Assembly (NCBI GenBank): GCA_019925095.2 | Contig: CM034392.1 | Location: 16,463,387 to 16,527,386 of the forward strand | Origin: Dendrolimus kikuchii | Lineage: Eukaryota > Arthropoda > Insecta > Lepidoptera > Lasiocampidae | Direction of reading: 5' to 3' | DNA: 64,000 bases | Shown here: piece by piece, positions 20,689 to 32,124 of the stretch | Position numbering within the stretch: the first letter of the stretch is position 1 | Layout of the letters: the number at the start of each line of letters is the position of its first letter | Notes under the pieces: model-generated | Told to the model about the DNA's origin: nothing | The model's input: the letters and a program-made list of their open reading frames with translations, nothing else | The model's database searches: none | Program-made: the position numbers and the translations under genes

Positions 20689-23198
20689 GATATAAAATAT
20701 TTATTATGCAGGTTCGTTTCTCATCGCAGTTATTAAATCCCACAATCCGTCGACTAGATTATGAGAAACTATTGAAGGAAGCTATTGTTTTGAGAACCAA
20801 TTATTTAATGGAGTTCGATTAGTCGTTTCAAGACAAAACAATCAACAATATTCAACAAACAATTGCCACGTTTGCGTGTCGAGATCGTTTGAAAATTATA
20901 TTATGATGCCACCTGTAAACGAGTGTGGTGCAATGACGGGCTATCAATAAACAAGTAATAAAACACGAGTTTGTGCGTAAGCAATCTATCTATCTGCTAT
21001 TTTCAACAATAATTGTGTACCTATTATGTTTTCAGGTCTTATAGCTATTTTTCTCTAATTAAACCACGGTTTAACGATTTATACTAACCATTAGTAATTT
21101 TAATTTAAGTTTTCATATTTAATTTTAAGTTCAGTTCAGAGTCAAAACTTTCAAAAATAACTTTTACATTTATTCATTACTCAACCAGGGCTATTATAAA
21201 ACTACCACAAAAATCACAGGCGGTCCAAAGACACGACACAAGCATAATATAATGCTGATATTGTTTTAAGGCTGTTTTTTTGTTATTTATTTACTTTGTT
21301 TATCAAATAATCTGTTGTTTATATATCGTTAAATGTATTCAATTTCAATAATATAATTATTTATTAATAATATAATGTATAGTTTGCCGTGGCGTCGCTC
21401 TAGTTTCAAGCGGAAGATCAGCGTTGGCATAACAGATCGACAATTTTGCTGAGCTTCATCCAATCTTTAGGACATATATGTATATATTTTCCTGATACTT
21501 TGTGGTTGTTTTCTCTGTTTTTCCTGTGCTTTATTTATTACTTTAAATGTGTTTGTTTCACTTGTATATGTTCGTCCTACAAATAAACCCGTTTTCTTTT
21601 TTTTTGTAAATGTAAAATAAATACCGCGTTTATATTGTCAACTCTGTTGATCTAATCGATACCTCGCATATTTCACTATAACTTCAACGAATGCAAATTC
21701 GATTCTCGACAGGGTAAATTTTGCTAATAAAATTTATGTAATTTATTTTAGTCTGGATATTATACTATTACGACCTTTTCTTATTCCTACATCATTTAGA
21801 ATATAGTTTTGGTTATGGCTAAAGCCTCAGACAACCTTTCTTCTTCCACAAAGAGAAATCTTGTATACGGACTGCCCACCGCCCGGAGATCGCAGTGGAG
21901 GACTGTTATAATTATATATTATTTTTTTTATTGCAGGAGTTCAGCAGACAGGCAGACGGCCCTTGATATTATCTATTATACTTGATATTATCTACAACTT
22001 GCGACCCAACGTAATATCGAAATTCGGATATCCGGAAGACTGCATAGTCAACACTGCGAAATCAGTCGAGAATATCTAAATAAACACAATTTTTTTGCTC
22101 TTAGGTAATTTTTTATTTTGTTACATAAAATATAAAAATTAAAATCTTGGTTGCGTACTTGTAATAATAAATTATTTAGCAAAATAATCTAAATTTAAAG
22201 ATTAAAAAAGAACTGTTTAAGTATAATTTGAACCAAAGTATAATGAATTCTACAAGCGTAGTTCACAAAACAGGAATCATAAAGAATAATTAATATTTAT
22301 GAATTTAATAAACAGAGTTTTTATGGTTGTTGAGAGACTAGTGCGCATCGCAGAGATAAGTTTGCTTGGCCACGTGCTAGATGCGCCAGCGCAAGGAAGT
22401 TGACGTGACCAGCTTACTAGTGACTCTTTTTGCGTTAACATTTCATTACGCAATATATACAGTGCTGATTTATAGATTTGATAATACGCCAAGAAGGAAG
22501 AACTAACCCTACAGTTCCGTAATCATTAAGTTCTGTTGGATACCTAAGAAATTATATATGTTTGCGACTATTACGACTGACATGAACAATGCGTAAGGTA
22601 AATTATTGTTATACATCTTTGTTAGCTGTGTCGTTGGGAATTTAATTTCGCTTTTTGCACAGTAACTGTCCTAACATGTTACGAAACAATCTGTACCGTC
22701 TAAGAACTCTAAGAGCTAGATTTGTTTTGAACTAATAAAATAATATGTCGATGAAAAGCTTGTGAATTTTACAGTATCTGTAAGGTATGAACGTTTAATT
22801 TCTTACCTCAATAAGATTCAGCGTACCCGTACTATGGCTCCGAGGCTCCTGGGTCGAATTACGATATATTCATCATCAATCATTGTGTATTTTTTTTATG
22901 TCGGTACAAAGTAGCAGTAGCATAATTGCCCTAATGTTATAGCAACACCAGAAGTGAAACCAATGTGTTGCCAACTTTTAGGATAGAATACAGGAGATGG
23001 GGTGGAAAGGATGGAATAAGCGGATGAGATGGAAAAAATGTCATAATTTCAATATGAATGAATGGAATGAATGAATTTGTGTTATCTGAATAGAGTTCGT
23101 GTTATCATCCCATCGGTAAATTACAAACAGCAACTGTGAGTTGAAACGAGTAAAAGCCACACTAAAAAATATTATCATCATTAAATTAATCATCATTT
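20689..23198. other. AT-rich DNA, no gene; small repeat fragments
   Basis: A 28-bp piece of the SINE 3' end (reverse) lies at 21936-21963. The stretch 21400-21600 looks like a retroelement 3' region (tacaaataaaccc near its end), but I cannot assign it. At 22835-22860 gctcctgggtcgaatta resembles a tRNA-type B box, without a matching A box or cloverleaf. Confidence 0.4.
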
Positions 23199-23729
23199 TC
23201 TATACATAGTATAGTTTCATCCGTGCAGGAACGGAGAAAGAATACAATTTCCTGCGGCCGGGCGGCCTGTCGTAAGAGGCGACTAAACAACCCACAGCCA
23301 GGTGGTAGGGCATTTGCCCGACTGGATGGCTATCAGCCCTGGTCTAGAGTATGCCGCCATAACAACTTTGAGTTGTGTTCCGGCATTAGTGACCAGGTTC
23401 CAGACTCACTTAAGAGAGCAGCAGCGCATTTGTAGCACCTTTGGTGTTGCAAATGTCCATAGGCGATGGTAACCGCTTTCCATCCAGTGGGCCGTCTGCC
23501 TGTCTGCTGAACTCCTGCAATAAAAAATAAATTTAAAAAAACATAGTATAGAACAAAGTCGCTTTCCGCGTCTGTCTGTATATCCGCTAATTCCTCCTAA
23601 ATCACGCTACGGGTTTTTAAGCGGCTTTTACCATCCGTCACATAATTTTTACTCAAGGTTTATGCATATAAAAACCTAATTAACCTTCCTAATGTTTGAC
23701 CCGCGCCTAAGCTCCAGGGAAACCTCTAG
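23199..23729 (+). mobile_element. Helitron, split near its 5' end by a SINE
   Basis: The 5' end TCTATACATAGTATAG is at 23199-23214. The body resumes at 23541 with acatagtatagaacaaagtc and ends CTAG at 23726-23729. The reverse copy at 2031-2243 is uninterrupted and supports the reconstruction of the insertion site. Noncoding. Confidence 0.78.
23215..23540 (+). mobile_element. SINE-like element, full length, 11-bp target duplication
   Basis: It is flanked by acatagtatag at 23204-23214 and 23541-23551. It runs from tttcatccgtgcaggaacgg to the tail ctgctgaactcctgcaataa and an A-rich end. It is 326 bp and the best-bounded copy of this family in the window. There is no coding capacity. I see no clear tRNA-like head, so the promoter type is uncertain. 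Confidence 0.83.
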
Positions 23730-25213
23730 TAAATTATATAGTGATATTATGAGTTAAGTTTATTATTGTTCATCGAAACTGCGCCGATATTTTCATAATA
23801 TAGTGAATAGCCATTAATTCGTTTCCGATGCTAATTTTTACAAAAATACGAATTATTTATTTAGAAAAACGAATTCATTGACGTCATAAAAATAATTAAT
23901 TTTTTTAGAACAAAGACGCGCCTTATTGGCGCCTCATACGATGTTTTAATTTTTATGTATAATGTACTCAACCATAAAATTGTTCAATTTTATATTTAGT
24001 AATCAATTCATAACTACTATAAAAAATTCGTATAAAATATTTTGCGTGTCAGTCGACGAACAAAGAAGTGTTTTCATTACTTCTCATTTTGATTAAAAAG
24101 TCAAAGATCTGATTTAAAGTAATTCTTCCTAATTAATCATTATGGTTGTGTTATAATCACATACAATGAACAACTCTGGGGCCGATCGAAGTCACCCAGA
24201 CTATTTCCGGGAATCAAACTTAAGGCTAGTGAGTACCCTCGAATTAGATGGGGGAACGCTTAAACCGCATAGAACTACCTTCATCCCATAACCATAATTT
24301 TAGCTTCGTTATAGCTAATTCTTAATTATAGTCATGGGCTGGGATTGAAGATTTTTTGGGATATTAAAAAAAATATTATATAAAAAATACAAAGTTCAAA
24401 GCAATTTTGTTCAAAGTACCAAGGCCTTCTATATCTGTATAATGTTTCATAAATATTGTCCTTGCTAATGTTTGCGCGAACGTCACTAATAATCCGAGAT
24501 TGTGTAACTATTTGCGGTTATCATGTTCGCATCGACGATTTCGAATGACAACAGCCTACACCATGAGATTATGAAACTCGCGCACACCGTTTGACGTCAA
24601 TGACGAACACCTCGCGCTTTCTCCGCGATTCATTCTAAAGTAAGCATTCAGTCCGAACTTGCTGTCTGCTATATCTCGGTTCGTGGGAAATGCAATACGC
24701 GGTTATTCACGTATGTAATCTTACTCTTAACTAATGTGTGGATATGAAAGTGAATTTATTATTTAATATGCTAAATAACCGATACCTTTAATTATTCTAA
24801 CATGCGTATCCGAACATATCTCAAAATGTTGTTATTCAATTCGTCACAACGTCATTGTATAGGAACCCCATACAACCTTATTAAATGTATTAATTTTCAG
24901 AAATTGTAGGTGTTTGACTAACACCACGTAATATTGATAATGAACCAATCCGAAATGGCATGTTTTGCTAAACAGGCTAAATTTTCAGCGCAAACACATA
25001 ATTCTGACTTAAAAATTATTGTCAATTTTTAACCAGTATTATAGATATTTGTAGCAATAAAACTACACAGCAAAACACGACCCTTCCAGTTCCCATCAAA
25101 AACTCTGTATAATATACAGATATACGTATATAAAATAATTATCCCGCAAAATAACACAAATGAAATGCCTACTGACGTGTACGTGGCTTGTGATCTTTGC
25201 CTGTTATTAATAC
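23730..25213. other. No gene supported; candidate regulatory patch
   Basis: The stretch 24440-24720 is less AT-rich, non-repetitive and contains tgacgtcaatgacg and an initiator-like ttcagtc. See findings. Nothing else stands out; the reverse frame at 25029-25223 has no domain. Confidence 0.4.
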
Positions 25214-25261
25214 AAACAAACAAAATAATACTAGAAAATATTAGTATTATTTTGTTTGTTT
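25214..25261. repeat. Perfect 20-bp hairpin, 8-nt loop
   Basis: 25214-25233 is exactly complementary to 25242-25261 (aaacaaacaaaataatacta against tagtattattttgtttgttt). AT-rich; possibly a small foldback element or a recombination product. Confidence 0.8.
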
Positions 25262-25297
25262 TTTTAAGTCTTCGCGACTAGTTTACATAATAACACT

Positions 25298-25615
25298 ACG
25301 TTTTAACGATTTTAGCGCGGTAATTTATTTGATTTTTATTATTCCGACGTTTCGGTTATTTTTCACTAGCAATAATCACGTAAGACAAAGATGTGAAGTG
25401 GCAATGAGTATTGTTCAAATTTATTTAGCCTACCGCCAACCTGTTCATTTTAATCATTTAGTTTTAATTTTGTTTATGATTATTATTTGCTCTATAGGAG
25501 TCTGATCGAATTTACCACCGCTTCGCAAGATGTTGAAGAGATGAAACGGCACAAGAAACTGTTTTGCAACATGCCTGGCGCTGATAATTTTATATAATAT
25601 TAAAATGGGTGGGGA
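25298..25615 (+). repeat. Dispersed noncoding repeat, copy 1
   Basis: It shares with 43178-43540 (opposite strand) the end acgttttaacg.ttttag, attccgacgtttcgg, gaacaa/tttaattttg blocks, caccgcttcgca, and an end ttaatattatat...cccattttaa complement. The class is unknown. A third tip of the same end lies at 54291-54312. Confidence 0.7.
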
Positions 25616-25770
25616 GGTAAAATAAAATAGTTTTCAATTTCATTTAAATCCGTTCAGTAGTTTTTACGTGATGCTCTAACAGACAGACAGACAACAATTC
25701 TAAAAAATACATTTTCGGTATCTCCTGGTCCGAATTGTCCACCGTGATATTTTTCACATTTTTAAACGGA
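25616..25770. repeat. Degenerate Helitron-type sequence
   Basis: It contains aaatccgttcagtagttttt, gatgctctaacagacagac and ttctaaaaaatacattttcgg, all shared with 30740-30875. Ends are not defined. Confidence 0.55.
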
Positions 25771-25924
25771 ATATACAGATTCCAAACATATTATTAAGAG
25801 TTCTGATGGCCCACTTCCTGTTCCCCCTATCTCAATCCCCTATTCATTTCCTCGTCTTGATTCCTCTAGCCCACGTCTCCTATTCCATCCCCTTTGTCCC
25901 GTCCGTCCTATTCCACCCCACCCC

Positions 25925-26035
25925 ATCCTAACGGTTGGCAACGCGTTGACTTCGCCTCTAGTATTGCAAATGTTGCAAGTGTAACCACTTTACTTTAAAT
26001 GGGCCGTCTGCCTGTTTGCGATAATCGAAATAAAT
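25925..26035 (+). mobile_element. LINE/SINE 3' tail
   Basis: ggttggcaacgcgttgactt, gtaaccacttt and gggccgtctgcctgtttgcg match the conserved 3' block, diverged and interrupted. Confidence 0.65.
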
Positions 26036-26044
26036 GTATCTAAA

Positions 26045-26429
26045 ATTATAGATTATATAGCAGATCACTGCCTGCAGGAAACGTACCTAGAAGGCTGGCT
26101 ACATTGCCACGCTGTATGGCAATTCTAACTTGCTGAGGGAAATATGAGGCAGTCTTCTGATCACGGATTTCTTACAAATGTCTTTAAAGAAACTATTTTC
26201 TGATAGACCCCAAGGGATCAATCTTCAAACCCAAATGGTACAAATAGGTAGGTAACCTTTTCCTAAGGCCTGCATATTTGCGCCATTTGACATCTTCAGC
26301 TGAAGCGGCGGCGTTACCAGCCTCTGACTCGGTCTTTAAAAGATGTGACGGTCCCAGCATGTCAACACAAGTCGCATCGCACACTAGTGGCCGTTCCATC
26401 TTCCAAGGGAAGAGTAAAATCCTCTCCAA
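26045..26429 (-). pseudogene. LINE ORF2 C-terminal remnant
   Basis: The reverse strand reads LVCDATCVDMLGPSHL..., then AGNAAASAED and KWRKYAGL, then YHLGLKIDPLGS. This pattern (W/C-D-x-T-x-x-D-T-L-A-x-S-H, then a KY..L segment and a 'G.ET.GP.G' turn) is the conserved C-terminal region of several insect non-LTR retrotransposons; I do not assign a clade. A stop follows at 26193 and homology to 19805-20050 continues to about 26045 through frameshifts. Reverse transcriptase domain absent. Dead copy. Confidence 0.72.
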
Positions 26430-26593
26430 AATTTTTCTTGTCGAGTTGAGGTTTTATAAATGGCATAATTTTCAGTCAGAAGTGCAATTCGCGAATGTAC
26501 AATGTTTAGTAGTCATATTTTTTTTTATTTATAAGACATAATAATTGATTTTTTAATATTTTATTCATTTTATCAATGTATTTATATCAATGA

Positions 26594-26774
26594 CTAGCTG
26601 TACCCGCGACTTCGCCCGCATGGATTTAGTTTTCGTAGAACTGTCAAAAAAGTAGCCAAAGTTACTCCTTATAACATCGGCTATATGCCAGTAAAAGTCT
26701 AGTCAAAATCATTCCAGCCGTTTCAGAGATTAGCCGGGATATCCAGACAGACAGAATAAAAATTAAAAATTGAT
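26594..26774 (-). mobile_element. Helitron-like element, reverse orientation
   Basis: It begins CTAGCTGTACCCGCGACTTC, whose cgcgacttcgcccgc is the usual 3' hairpin region, and contains cattccagccgtttcagaga and atccagacagacag. The 5' end is approximate. Confidence 0.72.
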
Positions 26775-27563
26775 TTCTTGATATGAGTACCGTAGGTATA
26801 TACTTTCATATGCATTTAATAAAAACCTATTATTTTTACATTACAACCAGACACTTCAATTTTCTTTCTCTGTATAGATAAGACACGCGTTCAAAACATG
26901 TGTTGCGGCGGCGCTGGATTTAGTGATAATAATGGACTATGTCAATTTTTTAGAAATGAAGTGTTGGGCAATTTGGATGAGAATGTGAGATTGAGCATGC
27001 ACGTACCTGATTAATGGGCATGAAATGCAGCTGCTCCTCTGCTCCTCAGTACACTTCACTTCACTTCAGTTGTTGTAGTTTTCTATTTATAGTATTTTAT
27101 TTGATGTGTATATGTTTATTGTATTTTATATTATACTTATATATGTTTATTATATTTTATAATTGCGGTACGGATCTGGTTATTTACATAATATACACAT
27201 TTATGTGATGCGGGCTCGGTATATTTTATGTTATGTTATTTTATTACATATATCAGCAATGTGCGGGGCGATTATATTTAATTTTATTTCATTACATGAC
27301 AATGAATGACTGACTTGCGTGCGAAAGAGGGAACACGTCGCCAGATTTATATGAAGGATTTAAATATGTTAGAAGAAAGTATCGATAGGCCGAAAGAAGG
27401 TTTATATGGCGGTACCAATTACAATATGTATCCCCCACTAGTACTGACTCTGGCGGGCTTTTTTAAACTTTCAAAGGAAAATGGCTTATTGTAGGATCTT
27501 GCTAGCCGTCCGGTAATCGGAAGAATAATATTCGTCTGGTAACCTGGCGACTAGACACTTCGC
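26775..27563. other. No gene seen
   Basis: AT-rich. The frames at 27014-27208 and 27306-27494 match nothing I recognise; the second contains MTDLRAKEGTRRQIYMKDLN but is only 62 codons and unsupported. Confidence 0.4.
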
Positions 27564-27566
27564 TTA

Positions 27567-27740
27567 GGGCCGATTTTTCAATCATCAGATAATAACTGTC
27601 GGTTGAATAAATTATAACCTGGCTAAATTCAAAACAGATACAATTTAATTGTTTCATTCATGCAACTGTCATTTTTTTATTTTCCTATGTTGTGTTTTAT
27701 TCTATAGAATAATTTTATCTGGTGATTGAAAAATCGGCCC
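27567..27740. mobile_element. PIF/Harbinger-like MITE, 174 bp
   Basis: The 26-bp terminal inverted repeats begin GGGCCGATTTTTCAATCA and differ at one position. The element is flanked by TTA at 27564-27566 and 27741-27743, the 3-bp target type of PIF/Harbinger elements. The AT-rich interior is noncoding, so it needed a transposase from elsewhere. Confidence 0.85.
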
Positions 27741-27743
27741 TTA

Positions 27744-28271
27744 TTGTATCTATCTTAATTTAATAATAATAGAAATGAGTATGTTCGACAATATTAATTT
27801 GTTTTCAAATTGAATAACTTGTAAAACCTGGTTGATTACTATTTATGGAAACCGTTTCACATATTAACTAAGACAGACCTGTTTTGACGTCAATGCACAG
27901 GAAGCCGGTTTTTATAAAGAATTAGATACGGCCAATTGTTTTGTTAACTTTTGAAAATGTATGCAAGTACTTATCATATCGATAACGAGTTTTATGCCTA
28001 AGTATATAAACTATTAATATTCTGTAGTACCTTAACTAAATAATTTTTAACTTATTGTTTGATATTAATTTAAAATGAACAATAACGCATTACTATGTAC
28101 ATATATAAGCAGGAAATGTGTTTGTATGAAAAAGACTTTTCAAGCGACTATAAAAAAACCTCGTTGACTGGATTGAGTTAAAAATTTACAATTTCACTGA
28201 ATTAAGAGCCCAATTTTTAGCGAGTGATTTGTTGCATCAATTTTAATAGATCCACATAGTGAGTGAAGTTA
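27744..28271. other. No gene seen
   Basis: AT-rich DNA between the MITE and the next Helitron. Confidence 0.5.
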
Positions 28272-28485
28272 TCTTCTTTATATATAAAAATGAATGTTTG
28301 TCTGTATATCCTTTATAGAATCGTAAACTATACATTTGATCATGTGATGATCTTTAGCAAAGTTGTTGTGCATGAGCCAAAGAAGGTTCCTGAGTTGGTT
28401 CACAATTGGACCCGGTAGGTGGCGCTGCTGTCGGCATATCGATTGAAGCTTGTCCGGGCAGGACGACGTTTGCCGGGACAGCTAG
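28272..28485 (+). mobile_element. Short Helitron, apparently full length
   Basis: It begins TCTTCTTTATATATAAAAAT after an A, contains gttgttgtgcatgag and ggacccggtaggtggcgctg, and ends CTAG before a T. The 3' region holds an almost perfect hairpin, tgtccgggca against tgccgggaca. 214 bp, noncoding. Confidence 0.85.
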
Positions 28486-29365
28486 TATTATAAAAAAAGA
28501 AAATGTTCGATGTCACACCCCCTTTATAAAATCAGCAATTCCCCGTGGCTACACCGCGGGACAATCTCTGGGTAGTAAGTAGCTCTATGCTACGTACGTT
28601 TAAGTAGGTGAACCAATTCAATACGTTTGTTTCTTGTTCAATTCATTACAATTACAAAAAAATCATAGAATACTAAAGAAATAAATCAATATAGTGTAGA
28701 CAATAGCCTAGCAAAACAGAGATGAGTCGAAGCCAACCTGATTTGAAATAATACAACGGATGATATTGTTGTTCATGACAACGTAGGTTTTTGTTAGTCA
28801 AATGAAAAACGCAATTGCAGCGCCATCTATTTTGCTAATCTGTTCAACTTAAGGAAATAACGTCATTTATCGGGGTAAAATGAGTCCTAAGTTACGTCCC
28901 GGGATATAAGATAGCTCTGTTGCCCGGTTTCAATATTACAAATACGATTCGTTCTTGATACCGACGGCTAGAATATTACCGCCTGGTATCTCTACTGATA
29001 TTTCTATAATGAACTGTTCGTAGCTAGTTACTCGTGAAAGTACCAACTACCGATGGGAGGGATTTTCTAACCGATCGGTAGACCTTTTGTACGGAAACGA
29101 CAGATGAAGTGTTTCTATATTATAACCGCTGGTTGTCAACACTACTATTCGTATGAATTTTATTGCCATCCGATTTCGGCCAATTTTGTTTGTTAGTCGA
29201 GGTTGCCAGTTCATTTGTCATTATAAATAGGTGATTTTAAATTAAATTAAACTCTAATTTTTTACTTCTTCTTTTAACTTGGATTTTATTCTTATTTTTA
29301 TCTTTCAAATTTGCTACTTCTGCCTTTAACAGTTCTATTTCCAATTCCAGTATTGCTTCACTATT
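28486..29365. other. No gene; degenerate repeat pieces
   Basis: 28500-28600 has ccccgtggctacaccgcggg, a Helitron-type hairpin without clear ends. Around 28930-29130 segments such as cccggtttcaatatta and accgatcggtagacc have counterparts near 30590-30740, suggesting a decayed MITE family. Confidence 0.4.
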
Positions 29366-29740
29366 CATCCCTATTAATATTATAAATGCGAAAGTAACTT
29401 TGTTTGTCTGTCTGTTACCCTTTCACGGAAAAACTACTGCACGAATTTGGTTGAAACTCAGTATATATACTTTTTTGATGCCGAGGATGAACATAGAATA
29501 CTTTTTATCCCAAAAATGGGATAGTTTCGGGGAAAATAGTATATTTTTCTGTTTGCCTGTAATGCTTTCACGGAAAACTATTGCACCGATTTGACTGAAA
29601 CTTGATATATAAATAAGTTCAATATCTAGGAGAGACATAGGATACTTTTCATTTCGGAAAAGAGATAGAGTTTGGGTTAGATTTATGTAAATTTTATCCC
29701 AGAATTTAGGATAGGTTTTGTGATGTCGTTTTCATAATTT
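29366..29740 (+). mobile_element. Minisatellite Helitron, 5' part only
   Basis: It starts TCCCTATTAATATTATAAAT exactly like the full copy at 7624 and has two tandem versions of the 'ctgt.tgttaccctttcacgg' to 'gaaact' module. It ends just where the 9-bp array begins in other copies (ggttttgtgatgtcgttttc), so the array and 3' hairpin are missing. Confidence 0.8.
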
Positions 29741-30739
29741 TCGTCAACAAATATTTATAACAACAAAGTTCTCAGTTCTCAATTGTTGCCAGCACAGATA
29801 AAACTTATATGGTTAATGCCACCTTTCTCATAATAAGGTCAAAGGTACCAAAGTCATTATTAGACTACAGTTTTTTGTTATTCTTGAGCTTCACCTGCGA
29901 TAACGTTATAGTTATCGGATTGTAACCTAATGCGTCTAGATTATAGCGATAAAAATAACACTGTGAATAATTATGACATTATTGATAGATAACGTATTAG
30001 TACGTATTAACTGTCAGTATTTAACGTCATTAAAAATAAATTGCAACATCGTTTGAAATAACACATTAAATCCATCGCTACATCTGTGTGAAACGGTCGC
30101 GTTACAAAAAGTTCCCTAAAACAATTGAATAAAAACAAAAAAATCGGACAAGGTTCCCACAAAGTTTACGTCATTTGACTCTATAACCACAAAAACCGTT
30201 GTTTTTAGCCTTAACTTATTAAAAAAAAATTGCGATCGAAAACCACAAATCCCTATAACTAGCGAAAAATTTCTGAAGTGAAAACACTGTTTCATCTTTT
30301 TTTTACAACAAATCCAATGACATTGGAACAATTATTATTGAAAAAGTTTATATGTTGTTTACATTACTGCGTTTTGTTCATGCAACATTCATATAAAACG
30401 GCTGTGTAATTGTAAGTATTATTAAAGCAGATTGATTGAGAGCTTGATTTTTACTGACACTCGTACCTATATCACAAAAGGTCACTTCTTTGAAAAATAT
30501 ATTTATTTTGTAGTTATATATACATCAACTCATTGAATTATGTTGCGTGTTGCTACTACTATGTTGTGTTAGCAAAACGCTTGGGAGCGAATTGGTAACT
30601 GATAACCGACAGTATTTCTAACTGACAATGAGCCTGTGAAACGCTTATATAGCCCTCTCAACCATCGGTTATTGGTAGCTTCAAAATCAATCGGTTACTA
30701 TTACAGACAACCGTCGGTAAAATATAGAAACCGGGGATA
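29741..30739. other. No gene seen
   Basis: AT-rich. The region 30590-30740 is related to 28930-29130 (aaccgac/ccgtcggtaaa blocks) but is too decayed to bound. Confidence 0.4.
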
Positions 30740-30875
30740 TCGAGTTTAATTTAAATCCGTTCAGAAGTTTTCGCGTGATGCTCTAACAGACAGACCAAAA
30801 TTCTAAAAAATGTATTTTCGGAATCTGCTGGTCCGAATTAGCCGCCCTGGTTTTTTTCATATTTACAGATTAGTT
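30740..30875. repeat. Degenerate Helitron-type sequence
   Basis: It shares aaatccgttcag.agtttt, gatgctctaacagacagac and the aattctaaaaaatgtatttt block with 25616-25770 and ends ttagttatagtatagata, a Helitron-like 5' complement. Confidence 0.6.
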
Positions 30876-31589
30876 ATAGTATAGATAGATTTGACTTTTA
30901 CCATTGACTTTGATTGTAAATCTATATTTTCTTGTTCAAAATGTCACGAACCTTTTTTTGCAGATTGTGCAAAGAATTTCAAGTTTAGAATTCCTATAAA
31001 TATACAAATAATACTTACTACAAACGCAAAAACCTCTCGAAGCTAATTTACTTATACATATTTTGATATTTTTCTGCAAATCTAAGTTACTTTTACGATT
31101 GTATTTTCTTATTTAACACTACTATATCCATATCCGCTGATATTGCAAGTTTGGTATAAATGTGCATTGAATAAAAACCGGCAACTTATAAGGTCAATTC
31201 CATTAGAATAGAGCCAAACAGGTTTCTTAATATTTACTGAATATATTATGATTTAACACTCGTCTAATAAAGTATCTGTAATATGAGCCCGACCCATAAT
31301 TGCTTCAAATTTGTGATTTTTCGCAACAGGAAAGAAAATCTAGTAACTAATCTAAATTTATATAAAAGTCACAATTATGAAAAGAAGACATTGTTTCCTT
31401 TGATTTATTCATTCGTGCAGAGATTTGTTAGTCAAGTTTTACGAAAAAATACGTTTGAATCTCTAATTCTAGACAGAAATACTTTAACACATTTTTTATT
31501 GTAGTGTAGGTACACGTTTGACCATGTCTCGCCTGATGTTGAGCAATTCAATTTCAGGGAAATGCCAAGAAGCTAAAGCCCAGCGGTTA
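30876..31589. other. No gene seen
   Basis: AT-rich. The frame at 31283-31504 has no known domain. Confidence 0.45.
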
Positions 31590-31925
31590 TGGGTTTTTTT
31601 TATAGCCTGAAGCAGGCAAACAGGCAGGCGGCCCAGCTGATGGAAAGTGGTTACCGTCACCTATGTACGTTTACAACACCAGGGGTGTCACCAACACGTT
31701 GCCGAGCTCGAAGAAATTTTATAACGCCCTTGTTAAAGAACCCCGTGTCATAGCGGAAAGGAAAAACCGCGGCGAGAAGTTCCCTCCAGATCATTGTTGT
31801 ACGCGGAATAAATGTTCGTTGCGTGGGAGCTCAAGGAAATGGGGGTGAATATCCCGTCGCTGGCGAGCGGTGGGTACTGGTATGGGTACAATTACTCCTT
31901 TAAGAGAATCCTCTTAGCGGTGAAA
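31590..31925 (-). mobile_element. LINE 3' region, reverse orientation
   Basis: It begins with a T run and gcaggcaaacaggcaggcgg, ctgatggaaagtggttaccg and accaacacgttgcc, the complement of the conserved 3' block. It continues with ggaaaaaccgcggcgagaag and ttccctccagatcattgttg, which I recognise as LINE 3' sequence found upstream of that block. No coding part is readable. Confidence 0.7.
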
Positions 31926-31927
31926 GG

Positions 31928-31930
<3 letters not shown>

Positions 31931-31965
<35 letters not shown>
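31931..31965. repeat. TA microsatellite
   Basis: Uninterrupted TA repeat immediately before the LINE reading-frame remnant. Confidence 0.95.
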
Positions 31966-31971
<6 letters not shown>

Positions 31972-32101
31972 CAGGAGCCTTAAGAACAGACGAGCTTGCA
32001 TGACAAGAGTTATGAATGTCAAAGAGGCAAGTGAGGTGTGTAAGAATAAGCCTAAATGGCACTCTGTTGTTCGTGCCTACCCCGCGAGGGAACTGGCGTG
32101 A
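31966..32101 (+). pseudogene. C-terminal end of a LINE-like reading frame
   Basis: The frame reads VRSLKNRRACMTRV, then [12 protein letters not shown] and [12 protein letters not shown], and stops at TGA 32099-32101. A GTAT repeat follows directly. The copy at 62848-62982 encodes almost the same peptide with mostly conservative or silent changes, and 373-412 keeps only the tip. Conserved coding sequence running into a simple-repeat tail is what the 3' end of a non-LTR retrotransposon looks like (RTE-type elements often end so). Clade not assigned. Upstream sequence is replaced by the TA repeat. Confidence 0.7.
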
Positions 32102-32103
32102 AG

Positions 32104-32124
32104 TTATGTATGTATGTATGTATG

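Noticed and set aside
22835..22860. tRNA gene or tRNA-derived SINE head
   Set aside because: Only a B-box-like word is present; no A box at proper distance and no cloverleaf can be drawn.
25214..25261. Rho-independent terminator
   Set aside because: Hairpin plus T run looks like one, but the window is eukaryotic and no transcription unit ends here.
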